From JBBQXH01 sp963710975 (GTDB lineage: Bacteria; Actinomycetota; Thermoleophilia; Gaiellales; Gaiellaceae), in NCBI GenBank assembly GCA_963710975.1, contig CAVQCG010000002.1, positions 62,001 through 126,000 of the forward strand: a stretch of DNA of 64,000 nucleotides. Reading direction: 5' to 3'. Position numbers and translations under genes: made by a program. Below are positions 26,713 to 34,972 of the stretch, in pieces; the stretch's first letter is position 1; each line of letters begins with the position of its first letter. The notes beneath the pieces are model-generated. The model was given only the letters and a program-made list of their open reading frames with translations, did no database searches and was not told the origin of the DNA.

Positions 26713-27179
26713 TCACCGATCCTGACCGCGCTGAATCACGACCGCCGTCCCTTCCCCGCAGACACCTCGTCGAGCGCCTCGAAGCCGCGCGGCGCGAGGC
26801 GCTGGCGCAACGTGTCAGGGGCCACGTGGATCGGTGTACTCGGCCCCGAGGAGAATGCGAACACGACGCTCCCGTGAGGTGCCGTACGCGTTCGCCTGCG
26901 GGTATCCTGCCGGCCACGAGCCGGGCAGCGCATTAACCGTTCCCGTCCCGAGGTCGAGAGGCTCGTGTCGGTGCCGCCACGAGATCCAGGGCCCGATCGA
27001 GCGACTGCAGCACTCGTGACCACGCCTGCACGACCCGACACCGGCGCCAGGCGATCGAGCCGGCCTCGCAGCGGTCTCCGGAAGACCCGCCAGAGCCGCG
27101 GCCTGGAGACGACGGCATCGGTCGCGAGGCGGGCGAACCGCCGTCCCGCGCGCTCGCGGCAACCGAGGGCCGAGGTCAC
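26713..27179 (-). pseudogene. Class I SAM-dependent methyltransferase, decayed (internal deletion and frameshifts)
   Basis: No intact frame exists, but pieces in three minus-strand frames line up in order as one methyltransferase. They are RRFARLATDAVVSRPRLWRV..PLRGRLDRLAP (N-terminus), WSRVLQSLDRALDLVAAPTRA, LDLGTGT (SAM motif I), ARLVAGR, and then the C-terminus SVVFAFSSGPSTPIHVAP..LRQRLAPRGFE ending AVVIQRGQDR at TGA 26715-26713. Roughly 100 or more residues between motif I and the C-terminal strands are missing. Single-base errors alone cannot explain that. The GTG at 27179 overlaps the stop of the upstream gene (GTGA), the relic of a coupled operon. Confidence 0.7.
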
Positions 27180-27991
27180 GGTCCCTGGACGCTGAGCGTG
27201 ATCTCCTGGCCAGCGAGCGTCGCCATCAAGCGCGCAGCGCTTCCACGATTGATCGCCAGCGCCATGCTCCGTGCCGAATCCTCGTAGAGGATCGGCTCGC
27301 CGGGCCCCACATCGGCGAACGTCCGCGCGACCAGCGCTGCGCAGCGGCGTGCGGCCGCCTCGACCTCGACCGTATCCCCGGTCTCGATCTCTGCCCGCGC
27401 CAGGTCGGCAGGAGTGATGTTCAGCCGCACGTTGCCGAACCGATCGATTGCAAGCACGGTCGCCTGGATCCTCCTACGCTCGATCCGAGGAAGCGCCAGC
27501 TCCAGCCGAACGAGGCTGTCCGGGTCGACCGGCTCACCGAGGTCGTCCAGTGCCATGCCTTTCGCCAGATGGGCGGCGGCCGGTGCGAACACGTCGCGGC
27601 CGTGAAACGTGGGCGACACCAGCTCGAGCATGGCACCCGGGTTCGAGATCTCGACCGCGCGCTCCACCCCGCCCAGACGGTCGGCCGCAACGAGCAGGAG
27701 CCCGTTGTCAGGGCCGACGTACAGACGTCCGTCGGCGCCGAGGACGGCGAGGGGGCGGCGGTGGCCACCGACACCCGGGTCGACAACGGCCACGTGAACG
27801 CCGACCGGCATGTACGGCAGCGCGTCTGCGAGCGCGAGAGCACCACGTTGAACCTGTTGCGGCGGGATTCCGTGCGTGATGTCGATGATCAGCACGTCGG
27901 GAGCGATCTTCTTGATCACGCCGTGGCAGATGCCTGCGTAGGCATCCTCGAGACCGAAATCGGTCAGGAACGTGATGATTCGACTCGCGAT
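27176..27991 (-). CDS. SAM hydroxide adenosyltransferase (DUF62 family)
   Basis: Member of the DUF62/fluorinase-related family that hydrolyses S-adenosylmethionine to adenosine and methionine. Visible motifs are FLTDFGLEDAYAGICHGV near the N-terminus, IDITHGIPPQQVQRGALAL, VAVVDPGVG, YVGPDNGLL, TFHGRDVFAPAAAHL and the C-terminal IDRFGNVRLN. The conserved TDFG (SAM-binding Asp) lies upstream of the first GTG/ATG (27919). The next in-frame stop is at 28003, and no ATG/GTG/TTG occurs between them. The real start must be non-canonical (candidate ATC 27991, giving 271 residues) or hidden by an error. It overlaps hemD. Confidence 0.82.
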   Translation of the reverse strand: MASRIITFLTDFGLEDAYAGICHGVIKKIAPDVLIIDITHGIPPQQVQRGALALADALPYMPVGVHVAVVDPGVGGHRRPLAVLGADGRLYVGPDNGLLLVAADRLGGVERAVEISNPGAMLELVSPTFHGRDVFAPAAAHLAKGMALDDLGEPVDPDSLVRLELALPRIERRRIQATVLAIDRFGNVRLNITPADLARAEIETGDTVEVEAAARRCAALVARTFADVGPGEPILYEDSARSMALAINRGSAARLMATLAGQEITLSVQGP

Positions 27992-28626
27992 TCGGCAAGC
28001 CTAACCGCTTGCACGAGGCCCTCCAGATCATGCGTGCCGGCCTCCGCGACGATCGTCAACCCACACCGAGTGGCCTCCGCCGACGTGATCGGGCCGATCG
28101 ACACACAGGGCAGATGGCCCCCGAGTGCGGCATACGCGCGCGCGGCGGAGGCCGAGGCCAGAACGACGATGTCCGCGTCGGGAAACCGCGACGGGCGTTC
28201 CTCGACGGTCCGATAGAGCGTGACGACATCGGCGGCGAGCTCATCGGCGAGAACGTCCCGGGCTCCCTCGGCAGCGGCGAAGAGGACGTGGCCGGCCGGC
28301 CGGGGAATCGCACGCAGCAGACCGTCCTGGGTCGACTCGTCGGCGACGACATCCGGTTCGACGCCGTTGGCGACGAGCGCTGCCGCGGTTCCCGGGCCGA
28401 CGACGGCGATGCGCGGGAGCTCCCCCTCGACCCCGCGCCGGAAGAGCTCCTCGACCGCCCGGGCGCTCGTCAGCACGAGCAAGTCGTAGCCCGAGAGGGA
28501 CACGGGAGGACCGTCGAGTGGCTCGACCCGGATGAGCGGGCACACCTCGACGTCGTAGCCGAGCTCTTCGAGCCTCTCGGCCAACGGGCCGGCAGCCTCA
28601 CGAGCCCGGGTGACGACGACCCTCAT
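27964..28626 (-). CDS. hemD: Uroporphyrinogen-III synthase
   Basis: Cyclises and inverts ring D of hydroxymethylbilane to uroporphyrinogen III in haem/sirohaem synthesis. The family is poorly conserved. Support comes from the N-terminal VVVTRAREAAGPLAERLEELGYDVEVCPLI, SGYDLLVLTSARAVEELF, VVGPGTAAAL, and SIGPITSAEATRCGL near the C-terminus, as well as the position directly after hemC (ATGA overlap). Length 220 is somewhat short (usual about 250). Confidence 0.9.
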   Translation of the reverse strand: MRVVVTRAREAAGPLAERLEELGYDVEVCPLIRVEPLDGPPVSLSGYDLLVLTSARAVEELFRRGVEGELPRIAVVGPGTAAALVANGVEPDVVADESTQDGLLRAIPRPAGHVLFAAAEGARDVLADELAADVVTLYRTVEERPSRFPDADIVVLASASAARAYAALGGHLPCVSIGPITSAEATRCGLTIVAEAGTHDLEGLVQAVRLAESRVESSRS

Positions 28627-29468
28627 GGGCCTGCGGCGGGAACTGCGGCGATGAGCGACTCCGCAAGAGCCGTCGGGTCATTCCCCCGCCCCCGTTCGAG
28701 CCACGAGCCATCCTCGGCAGCGACGAGCGCGGTCAGTGCCACTCCGTCGTGGTAGGCGGCAACCGGAGCGAGACAGCCACCGCCGATCCGCGCGACGCAT
28801 GTCCTTTCCGCTTCGACCCGCCGGCGGGTCTCGGCGTGATCGGCGTCCCCGACGAGGGCATGCTCTCCGACCCGTACCTGGAGTGCCAGCGCTCCCTGCC
28901 CGGCCTCCGGCACGAGCTCGTCCGGGTCGAAGCGGTAGCCGATCTCGTCGCCGAGGCCCAGACGGTCGAGACCAGCCGCAGCGAGGACGATCGCGTCGAG
29001 GCCACGCTCTACGCGTTTGCGGAGTCGCGTGTCGACGTTGCCCCGCATGGGCTCGATGGAGAGGCCGGGCTCGAGCGCGAGGAGCTGCGCCTTGCGACGC
29101 GCAGATGCCGTACCGATCCGCATGCCCGCCCGGATTGCGCTCGCACCACAGAGGGCGTCACGGGCGTCCTCGCGCTGCAGGTACGCGCCGATGACGAGTC
29201 CGTCGTTGTCGGTCGAGGTCATGTCCTTCGCGGAGTGGATCGCGATATCGATGCGTCCGGCGAGAAGCGCCTCCTCGAGCTCCTTGACGAAGACGCCTCG
29301 TTGTCCGATCTGTCCAAACGGGCTCGTGCGGTCGCGGTCGCCGGCGGTCGTGATGGGTACGAGCGCGATCTCGAGCTCCGGGCGGGCGGCTCTGATCTCC
29401 CTCGCCGCGAGCTCGGCCTGCGTCAGAGCGAGCCGGCTACCCCGCGACCCGAGGCGAACGAGCACCAC
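28623..29468 (-). CDS. hemC: Hydroxymethylbilane synthase (porphobilinogen deaminase)
   Basis: Polymerises four porphobilinogen units. Motifs: LGSRGSRLALTQAELAA, GQRGVFVKELEEALL, DIAIHSAKDM (with the catalytic aspartate context), GTASARRKAQLL, MRGNVDTRLRK. IGGGCLAPVAAY carries the cysteine that binds the dipyrromethane cofactor. Start chosen at GTG 29468, 4 bases after the hemA stop, giving 281 residues. Long upstream in-frame sequence is antisense to hemA and is excluded. Confidence 0.95.
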   Translation of the reverse strand: MVLVRLGSRGSRLALTQAELAAREIRAARPELEIALVPITTAGDRDRTSPFGQIGQRGVFVKELEEALLAGRIDIAIHSAKDMTSTDNDGLVIGAYLQREDARDALCGASAIRAGMRIGTASARRKAQLLALEPGLSIEPMRGNVDTRLRKRVERGLDAIVLAAAGLDRLGLGDEIGYRFDPDELVPEAGQGALALQVRVGEHALVGDADHAETRRRVEAERTCVARIGGGCLAPVAAYHDGVALTALVAAEDGSWLERGRGNDPTALAESLIAAVPAAGP

Positions 29469-29472
29469 GACC

Positions 29473-30738
29473 TCAGGAGTCGTCGCGGAGATCGAACAGG
29501 TGCCGCATGGTGTCCGCGTACGCGAGCCCGTCAGCGCCGGCAGCGGCTTCCTTGAGCCTGACGGTAGGGACGTGAAGGATCTTGTTGACGATCTGGGCTG
29601 TGAGCGACTCCACCGCGAGGCGCTGCTTCGGGCTGAGCCCTTCGAGCCGTGAGCCGACGCGCTCGAGCTCCGCCGACCTGATCTCTTCGGCCCGGCGCCG
29701 GAGCGAGGTGATGGCCGGGACGACCTCGAGTGAGCGCTGCCAGGCACGGAAGCTCTCCGCCTCTTCCCGGACGATCGCCTCGGCCTTCTCGGCCTCGTCG
29801 CGGCGGCCGGCAAGGCTCTGTTCGACAACTCGTTCCAGATCGTCGATGTCGTAGAGAAAGCACCCGTCGAGCTCGTTGATCGCCGGATCCAGGTCACGTG
29901 GCACGGCGATGTCGATGAAGAAGATCGGCCGCCCCCGGCGATCGCGCAGCGCACCTTCGACCTGCCCTGCCGAGAGCACTATCCCCTGCGACCCGGTCGA
30001 CGCGATCACGACATCGGCCTCCGCCACCTCCTCGGTCAGCGAGTCGAGCGAGACGGCTCGACCCCCGAGGCGCGCCGCAACCTCTACCCCCCGTTCGGGC
30101 GAGCGATTGGCGATGACGAGCGAGCCGACGCCACGTGCGATCAGGTCGGCCGCTGCAAGCTCACCCATCTTGCCGGCCCCGACGATCAGCAATCGCCGGG
30201 AGGGAAGGTCGTCGAACACGCGCGCTGTAAGCTCGGCCGCGGCTGCAGACACGGACGCCGGCCTCTCGCCGATCGCCGTCTCGTTGCGGACGCGGCGACC
30301 TGCATGAAGCGCCTGGCGGAAGAGCCTGTGGACGACGGGGCCCGTGATACCGCGCTCGGCAGCCTCTTCGTACGCGGCGCGGACCTGCCCGAGGATCTGT
30401 GATTCGCCGGGGACCATGGAGTCGAGCCCGGCGGCAACGCGGAACAGATGGAGCGCAGCATCGTCGTCGAACCTCGTGTAGAGGGACGCCTCGAGCTCAT
30501 CCGGCGCGAGCCCGGCGAGCGAGGAGAGCTCCTCGACAGCACGAGCGCGGGCGGCTCCGGGATCGTCCGAGGACACGTACAGGCAGACCCTGTTGCAGGT
30601 CGAGAGGCCAACAGCCTCCCCGTCTCCGCCCGCGACGCGCCGGGCGAGCTCGGCTCCCCGGCCGGAGTCGAAGCTCAGGCGCTCTCGAAGCTCGACCGGA
30701 GCGACGAGGTATGAGGTGCCGACGAGGACGAGGGTCAC
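29473..30738 (-). CDS. hemA: Glutamyl-tRNA reductase
   Basis: First committed step of C5-pathway tetrapyrrole synthesis: reduces glutamyl-tRNA(Glu) to glutamate-1-semialdehyde. The catalytic cysteine lies in LSTCNRVCLY (about 48). Other signatures are VAAGLDSMVPGESQILGQVR, LIVGAGKMGELAA (NADPH site) and FFIDIAVPRDLDP. A C-terminal dimerisation helix follows. At 421 residues it is normal. The GTG start has a GGAG ribosome-binding site 5 bases upstream. hemA-hemC-hemD form a unit downstream of the cytochrome-assembly genes. Confidence 0.96.
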   Translation of the reverse strand: MTLVLVGTSYLVAPVELRERLSFDSGRGAELARRVAGGDGEAVGLSTCNRVCLYVSSDDPGAARARAVEELSSLAGLAPDELEASLYTRFDDDAALHLFRVAAGLDSMVPGESQILGQVRAAYEEAAERGITGPVVHRLFRQALHAGRRVRNETAIGERPASVSAAAAELTARVFDDLPSRRLLIVGAGKMGELAAADLIARGVGSLVIANRSPERGVEVAARLGGRAVSLDSLTEEVAEADVVIASTGSQGIVLSAGQVEGALRDRRGRPIFFIDIAVPRDLDPAINELDGCFLYDIDDLERVVEQSLAGRRDEAEKAEAIVREEAESFRAWQRSLEVVPAITSLRRRAEEIRSAELERVGSRLEGLSPKQRLAVESLTAQIVNKILHVPTVRLKEAAAGADGLAYADTMRHLFDLRDDS

Positions 30739-30752
30739 GCCGTCTCCAAGCC

Positions 30753-31550
30753 CTAGAAGTGCGCCACCGGGATCGACGCCAGCCTGACCGCGACGACGAG
30801 GAGGAACCCGGCCAGCGCCACGTAGGCGGCGCGGCGTCCCCGCCAGCCGGTCTCATATCGCAGTACGAGAAAGCCTGCGTAGATCGTCCAGGTCACGAGG
30901 GTGACCACCATGATCGCGTCGAACGAGCCGCCGTCGGCACCAAGGCGGCCAAGGCCGACTCCGATTCCGAGCGTCAGCGCCGGAAGCGCAACGGCAATCG
31001 TCCGCGCGATCAGGGTGTCGAGGGTGGCAAGGGACGGTGCGCGCACCCGGAGGACGCTCGGCGAGCGCTGCTTCAGGCGCCTGTTCTGCCAGAGGTAGAC
31101 AGCTGCAAGCCCCGCGGCGAGCGCAAACCCTGCGAAAGCAGCGACGACGAGACCCACGTGGAGAGCGAGAAACACCGACCCGAAGTCGGTTCGGGCCGCG
31201 CCTCCTGCACCGCCTGCCGCCCACGACAGGATGAAGAGCACCGCGGCCGGAGGTATCACCGCCAGGCCGAGCAACCTGAACGGCGCCCGACAGCCCCAGA
31301 TCAGGTACGCGCCGACGCACATCCAGACGAAGAGGTTGAGGGAGCCGGCCCACGAATCCCACGGGAACCCGTCCGCGGCGACGGCCTGCGCAACGAGAAG
31401 CGCCGTCTGTGCGAGCCAGCCGAGGCGGACGCCCCAGATCGCGTAGCGGCCGAGCCTGCCCGGCCGGATGGTCTCGCCGACATAGGCGAGCGCTGCCTCC
31501 GAGTAGCCGAGGAGGGCAGGCCAGACGAGGAGAAGTGCTGCCTCGCCCAT
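30753..31550 (-). CDS. CcsA/HemX-type cytochrome c assembly membrane protein
   Basis: A 265-residue protein with about eight membrane helices. The motif PWDSWAGSLNLFVWM near residue 64 matches the PxxSxxExLxFLxW region of CcsA/HemX proteins. Position immediately upstream of hemA resembles the hemA-hemX pairing of firmicutes, where HemX affects glutamyl-tRNA reductase level. However, it also follows ccmABC-type genes, so a cytochrome c maturation role is equally possible. The start overlaps the preceding small gene's stop as TGATG. Confidence 0.82.
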   Translation of the reverse strand: MGEAALLLVWPALLGYSEAALAYVGETIRPGRLGRYAIWGVRLGWLAQTALLVAQAVAADGFPWDSWAGSLNLFVWMCVGAYLIWGCRAPFRLLGLAVIPPAAVLFILSWAAGGAGGAARTDFGSVFLALHVGLVVAAFAGFALAAGLAAVYLWQNRRLKQRSPSVLRVRAPSLATLDTLIARTIAVALPALTLGIGVGLGRLGADGGSFDAIMVVTLVTWTIYAGFLVLRYETGWRGRRAAYVALAGFLLVVAVRLASIPVAHF

Positions 31551-31738
31551 CAGCCCACCGGGGCCTGATCCGTCGCCCGCTCGGGCTCGCGGGTGCCGCG
31601 TGACCGGGTGAGCTCCGCAAGCTCGGCGATCTCCTGCGACAACCGCGCCATCTTGAACGAGTAGATGACGACATAGAGAAGGATCACCGCAAGGACGACG
31701 AGGTAGGCCGCGGTCACGTACTTCTCGGCTGTGCTCAC
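31550..31738 (-). CDS. Small CcmD-like single-helix membrane protein (62 aa)
   Basis: From GTG 31738 the gene encodes 62 residues: a membrane helix at about 8-28 (VTAAYLVVLAVILLYVVIYS) and a basic/charged tail with a short heptad-like stretch. Size, topology and position right after ccmC match CcmD, which retains holo-CcmE at CcmC. Sequence is too short for proof. Overlaps both neighbours by a few bases, typical of a real operon gene. Confidence 0.75.
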   Translation of the reverse strand: MSTAEKYVTAAYLVVLAVILLYVVIYSFKMARLSQEIAELAELTRSRGTREPERATDQAPVG

Positions 31739-32424
31739 GCGAGAGCTCTCCGGAGCTCGCGAAGCCGCTCGTCGAGTCTCTTGCCGGCGAGCTCCGTGTG
31801 GTAGAGCGCGAATCCGAGCGCGAGCATCCCCCCCAGCACGACGAGGAAGCTCGCGAACATGGAACCGGTCATCCCGACGCCCTCTCGCGTGAACACGGCC
31901 GGGTGCAACAGCGTCCCGAGGATCCTGATGGCGAGAAAGCTGATGGGGATGAGGACGACGCCAAAGAGTGCATATACGGCGCTGATTCGCGCCCGTCGCG
32001 GCCCTGGATCGACCGAAAAGCGCAGCATGAAGTACGCCGAATAGAAGAGGAAGAGGATCAGGAAGACGACGAGCTGCCGCTCGCCCCATGACCACCAGAC
32101 ACCCCACGAGATTCGCGCCCAGATGGACCCCGTCACGAGGGTCAGGACACCGAAGATCGTTCCCATGTGGATCGCGGTATAGCTCTCGAGCTCATAGCGC
32201 TCTTTCCCCGTCCAGAGAAGCCGCAACGCCTTCCAGGCCCCCCAGGCGAAACACGCATAGGCGGTCAGGGCAACGGGAACGTGGATGTAGAAGATCTTCT
32301 GGCTGAAGCCCTGGTTGGCGTCCGTCGGAGCCCACCAGAGCGAGAGAGCGATCCCTGCGAGAAGCAGAACAAAAGCGCAGACGGCAAGCGCCGGCCCCGA
32401 CCTATTCCGTGACGACGTACTCAA
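31735..32424 (-). CDS. ccmC: Haem exporter / cytochrome c maturation protein CcmC
   Basis: Six-helix haem-handling protein of the CcmC/CcsA superfamily. KIFYIHVPVALTAYACF contains the first haem-ligand histidine, and LHPAVF the second. The tryptophan-rich periplasmic loop is WGVWWSWGERQL, where the canonical WGxxWxWD aspartate is replaced by glycine. Start set at TTG 32424 (229 residues, normal length), overlapping the end of ccmB by 23 bases. Earlier in-frame sequence is antisense-like and excluded. Confidence 0.9.
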   Translation of the reverse strand: MSTSSRNRSGPALAVCAFVLLLAGIALSLWWAPTDANQGFSQKIFYIHVPVALTAYACFAWGAWKALRLLWTGKERYELESYTAIHMGTIFGVLTLVTGSIWARISWGVWWSWGERQLVVFLILFLFYSAYFMLRFSVDPGPRRARISAVYALFGVVLIPISFLAIRILGTLLHPAVFTREGVGMTGSMFASFLVVLGGMLALGFALYHTELAGKRLDERLRELRRALA

Positions 32425-33043
32425 AAGAAGCCCAGGAGATGATCGCAAAAATGGCGTCGTACAGGCCAAGGAACCAGAGGAAGCGGCCAGGGTCGTCGAC
32501 GATCGAAGCCCCGACACCGCCGATGACGATTGGAATCGCGAGCGGCAGGAAGAGCAGCGGCAGGATGAGATCGCCCGTCCGGCTCGAGAGCGCGATCGCC
32601 GAGAGGAGCGCACCCACGGCTGCGATCCCGAGGTCGGCGAGAACGACCGCGACCACCATCGCAGCGCTCACCGGCGCAAAGAAGAGCGCGAAGGCGGGGA
32701 GCGCGATCACCTCCATCAGGAGCAGGAACACCACGACGCTCATGGTCTTGGCGAGCCAGATGGCACTTCGATCGCACGGAGCGAGGAGGAGTCCGTCGAG
32801 CAGCCCGCGTTCGCGCTCGGCCGCGTAGACGCGAGTGAGGCCGAGCAGCGCCGTGAAGAGAATCGCGATCCAGAGCAGACCTCTCGCGGCATCGTCGCCA
32901 GCGGAGTCCGGGAGCGCGAAGTGGAAGACGACAAGAGCGCCGACGACGAACAGGAGCATCGCCGGAACGGTGTCCCGGGAGCGAAGCTCGAGGACGAGAT
33001 CCTTCCGCGCCAGGACCGCAACGTCCTGGAAGTAGGCGGTCAC
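32402..33043 (-). CDS. ccmB: Haem ABC exporter permease CcmB
   Basis: A 213-residue, six-helix permease of the cytochrome c maturation ABC transporter. The N-terminal FQDVAVLARKDLVLELRSRD and the segment LFTALLGLTRVYAAERERGLLDGLLLAP are characteristic of CcmB. LPLAIPIVIGG follows in the fifth helix. Starts at GTG 33043, overlapping ccmA by 4 bases. Confidence 0.93.
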   Translation of the reverse strand: MTAYFQDVAVLARKDLVLELRSRDTVPAMLLFVVGALVVFHFALPDSAGDDAARGLLWIAILFTALLGLTRVYAAERERGLLDGLLLAPCDRSAIWLAKTMSVVVFLLLMEVIALPAFALFFAPVSAAMVVAVVLADLGIAAVGALLSAIALSSRTGDLILPLLFLPLAIPIVIGGVGASIVDDPGRFLWFLGLYDAIFAIISWASFEYVVTE

Positions 33044-33624
33044 AGCGCCAACCTGAGCGTTGCAAGTCGCTCCAGCCGCTCGGGCTGGTGCGACGAGACG
33101 GCGAGGGTCTTCGCCGAGGCGAGCTCCGCGAGTTGCTGGTCGAGCATCTCGGCGCCCTCGCGGTCGAGGCCGGAGTAGGGCTCATCGAGAAGGAGTAGCT
33201 CGGGGTCGTGAAGGAGGGCACGGCAGAGCGCCAGCCGCTGCTGCATCCCGCGCGAGAAGGTCTGCGTCCGATCGTGACGCGCCTCCCAGAGCCCGTACCG
33301 CTCCAGCAACATCCCGATCCGCTCGCGCCGCTCGGGAACGCGATAGAGACGCCCGTACAGCTCGAGGTTCTCGTGCGCGGTCAGCTCACGGTAGACGAGC
33401 GGCTCGTGGCCGACGTATCCGAGCGCACGCCGATCGACCGCGATCTGGACATCGCCGTCCGACGGCGCGAGCAACCCCGCGAGGATCCGTAGGAGCGTGC
33501 TCTTCCCGGAGCCGTTCCGGCCGGTCACGAGCAGGAAGCCTCCGCGAGGGAGATCGAAGCTCACATCCTTGAAGACCTCCTTCTCGCCGAACGACTTGCC
33601 GAGCGCTGCGGTGTGGATCACCAC
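33040..33624 (-). CDS. ccmA: Haem ABC exporter ATP-binding protein CcmA
   Basis: A 194-residue ABC ATPase. Walker A is GRNGSGKST (about 35-43), the signature is FSRGMQQRLALCRALL, and Walker B is LLLLDEPYSGLD, with the switch histidine in SSHQPER. With CcmB/CcmC it would power haem handling for c-type cytochrome maturation. Start GTG 33624 overlaps the prenyltransferase stop by 7 bases. Confidence 0.93.
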   Translation of the reverse strand: MVIHTAALGKSFGEKEVFKDVSFDLPRGGFLLVTGRNGSGKSTLLRILAGLLAPSDGDVQIAVDRRALGYVGHEPLVYRELTAHENLELYGRLYRVPERRERIGMLLERYGLWEARHDRTQTFSRGMQQRLALCRALLHDPELLLLDEPYSGLDREGAEMLDQQLAELASAKTLAVSSHQPERLERLATLRLAL

Positions 33625-34484
33625 AGGACGTCACCGAGGACGAACGCGAAGAATCCGATCGAGATCACGCCGTTCATCGTGAAGAAGGCCGTGTCGAGCC
33701 TGCGCCAGTCTCGCGGAGAGACCAGCGAGTGCTCGTACGCGAGAAGCAGGGCGACGAACGCGACGCCAGCCCAGTAGAGAGCTCCGACTCCGATGCCGAG
33801 CCCGGCGACGACGAGCAACAGGACGGTCACGACGTGCGAGACCCTGCTGACCGCGAAGGCCGCCCGCACCCCGAAGCGAGACGGAATCGAATGCAGCCCG
33901 CTCGCACGATCGATCTCGATGTCGAAGAGCGCGTAGAGGATGTCGAAGCCCGCAACCCAGAAGGCGACGGCTCCTCCGAGCGCCCACGCCTGCCAGGGAA
34001 GCTCGTTCGTCACGGCCGCCCAGGCACCCATGGGCGCGAGGCCGTCCACGGCGCCGAGCCAGAAGTGGCAGAGCCACGTCACCCGCTTCAGATACGGGTA
34101 GACGACGAACCCGACGACCGGAATCGGCCACAGCCAGTGGACGATCGGCTCGAGCTGGTAGACGGCCACGAGGAACACCGCAAGCGAGCCCAGTGCGAAG
34201 GCGACGACCTGCCAGCGCAGCAGCGCACCGCGCGGCAGCTCACGTCCCGCCGTCCGCGGGTTCATGGCATCGACGCCCGCGTCGATCAGGCGATTCAGCG
34301 CCATCGCAAGGCTGCGAGCGCCGACCATGGCGACGGTGACCCAGACGAGGTCGTGTGCGCTCGGAACGCCGTCGACGGCGAGGAATGCACCGACGTACGC
34401 GAAGGGCAACGCGAACAGCGTGTGCTCGATCTTGACGAGCGACGAAAAAAGCTTCGTATACCGAACTACTGTGGCGTCGCTCAT
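33618..34484 (-). CDS. UbiA-like polyprenyltransferase (menaquinone-type)
   Basis: Membrane prenyltransferase with about eight helices, 288 residues from ATG 34484. The first Asp-rich motif is NRLIDAGVDAMNPRTAGRELP (NxxxDxxxD), and the second is DILYALFDIEIDRASGLHSIP (DxxYxxxDxxxD). The short form and neighbours fit the MqnP/UbiA-like enzymes of the futalosine menaquinone route, although 4-hydroxybenzoate-type substrates are also possible. Start overlaps the mogA stop (ATGA). Confidence 0.88.
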   Translation of the reverse strand: MSDATVVRYTKLFSSLVKIEHTLFALPFAYVGAFLAVDGVPSAHDLVWVTVAMVGARSLAMALNRLIDAGVDAMNPRTAGRELPRGALLRWQVVAFALGSLAVFLVAVYQLEPIVHWLWPIPVVGFVVYPYLKRVTWLCHFWLGAVDGLAPMGAWAAVTNELPWQAWALGGAVAFWVAGFDILYALFDIEIDRASGLHSIPSRFGVRAAFAVSRVSHVVTVLLLVVAGLGIGVGALYWAGVAFVALLLAYEHSLVSPRDWRRLDTAFFTMNGVISIGFFAFVLGDVLW

Positions 34485-34972
34485 GTCTGCCGGTGGCCGG
34501 CCGGCCCCGCCGGCGTGTCGGCGAGCAACTCGACGGCGTGCCGGAGCGCAGGCTGGATCACGGCAAACCCGTCGCGGCAACCGCCGGGCGAGCCGGGCAG
34601 GTTGACCACGAGCGCCGTTCCGACGATCCCGGCGACGCCCCGCGACAGCAAACCGTGCGGCGTCTTCGCGATCGAGTCGGCGCGCAAGGCCTCCGGGATC
34701 CCGGGGACGAGGCGGTCGAGAACCGCGAGCGTCGCCTCGGGCGTGACGTCGCGAGGAGCGACCCCCGTGCCGCCGGTCGTCAGGACGACCGGCGCTCGCT
34801 CGGCGAGATCGGTGATCGCCGCGGCAATCTCGTCGCGTTCGTCCGGAACGACCGAGCGTTCCACCGCGTATCCATCGGCCTCCAGCAACTCGACGAGCAG
34901 GTCACCGCTCCGATCTTCTCTGACGCCGTTGTGTACTCCATCGGAGACGGTCAGGACTGCCGCCTTCGTCAT
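34481..34972 (-). CDS. mogA: Molybdopterin adenylyltransferase (MogA/MoaB family)
   Basis: Adenylates molybdopterin before molybdate insertion. A 163-residue protein with VLTVSDGVHNGVREDRSG at the N-terminus, PVVLTTGGTGVAPRDVTPEAT (the TTGGTGxxxRDxT signature) and NLPGSPGGCRDGF. It sits in a moaC-mogA pair. moeA is 9 kb away and a molybdoenzyme gene lies elsewhere in the window. Confidence 0.93.
   Translation of the reverse strand: MTKAAVLTVSDGVHNGVREDRSGDLLVELLEADGYAVERSVVPDERDEIAAAITDLAERAPVVLTTGGTGVAPRDVTPEATLAVLDRLVPGIPEALRADSIAKTPHGLLSRGVAGIVGTALVVNLPGSPGGCRDGFAVIQPALRHAVELLADTPAGPAGHRQT

Noticed and set aside
25732..26877. 381-codon plus-strand frame over the arginase gene and tRNA-Phe
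   Set aside because: Antisense to arginase and runs through the tRNA; no protein-like features.
31550..32107. 185-codon frame containing the CcmD-like gene
   Set aside because: Only the last 62 codons look like protein; the rest is antisense-type sequence over ccmC.
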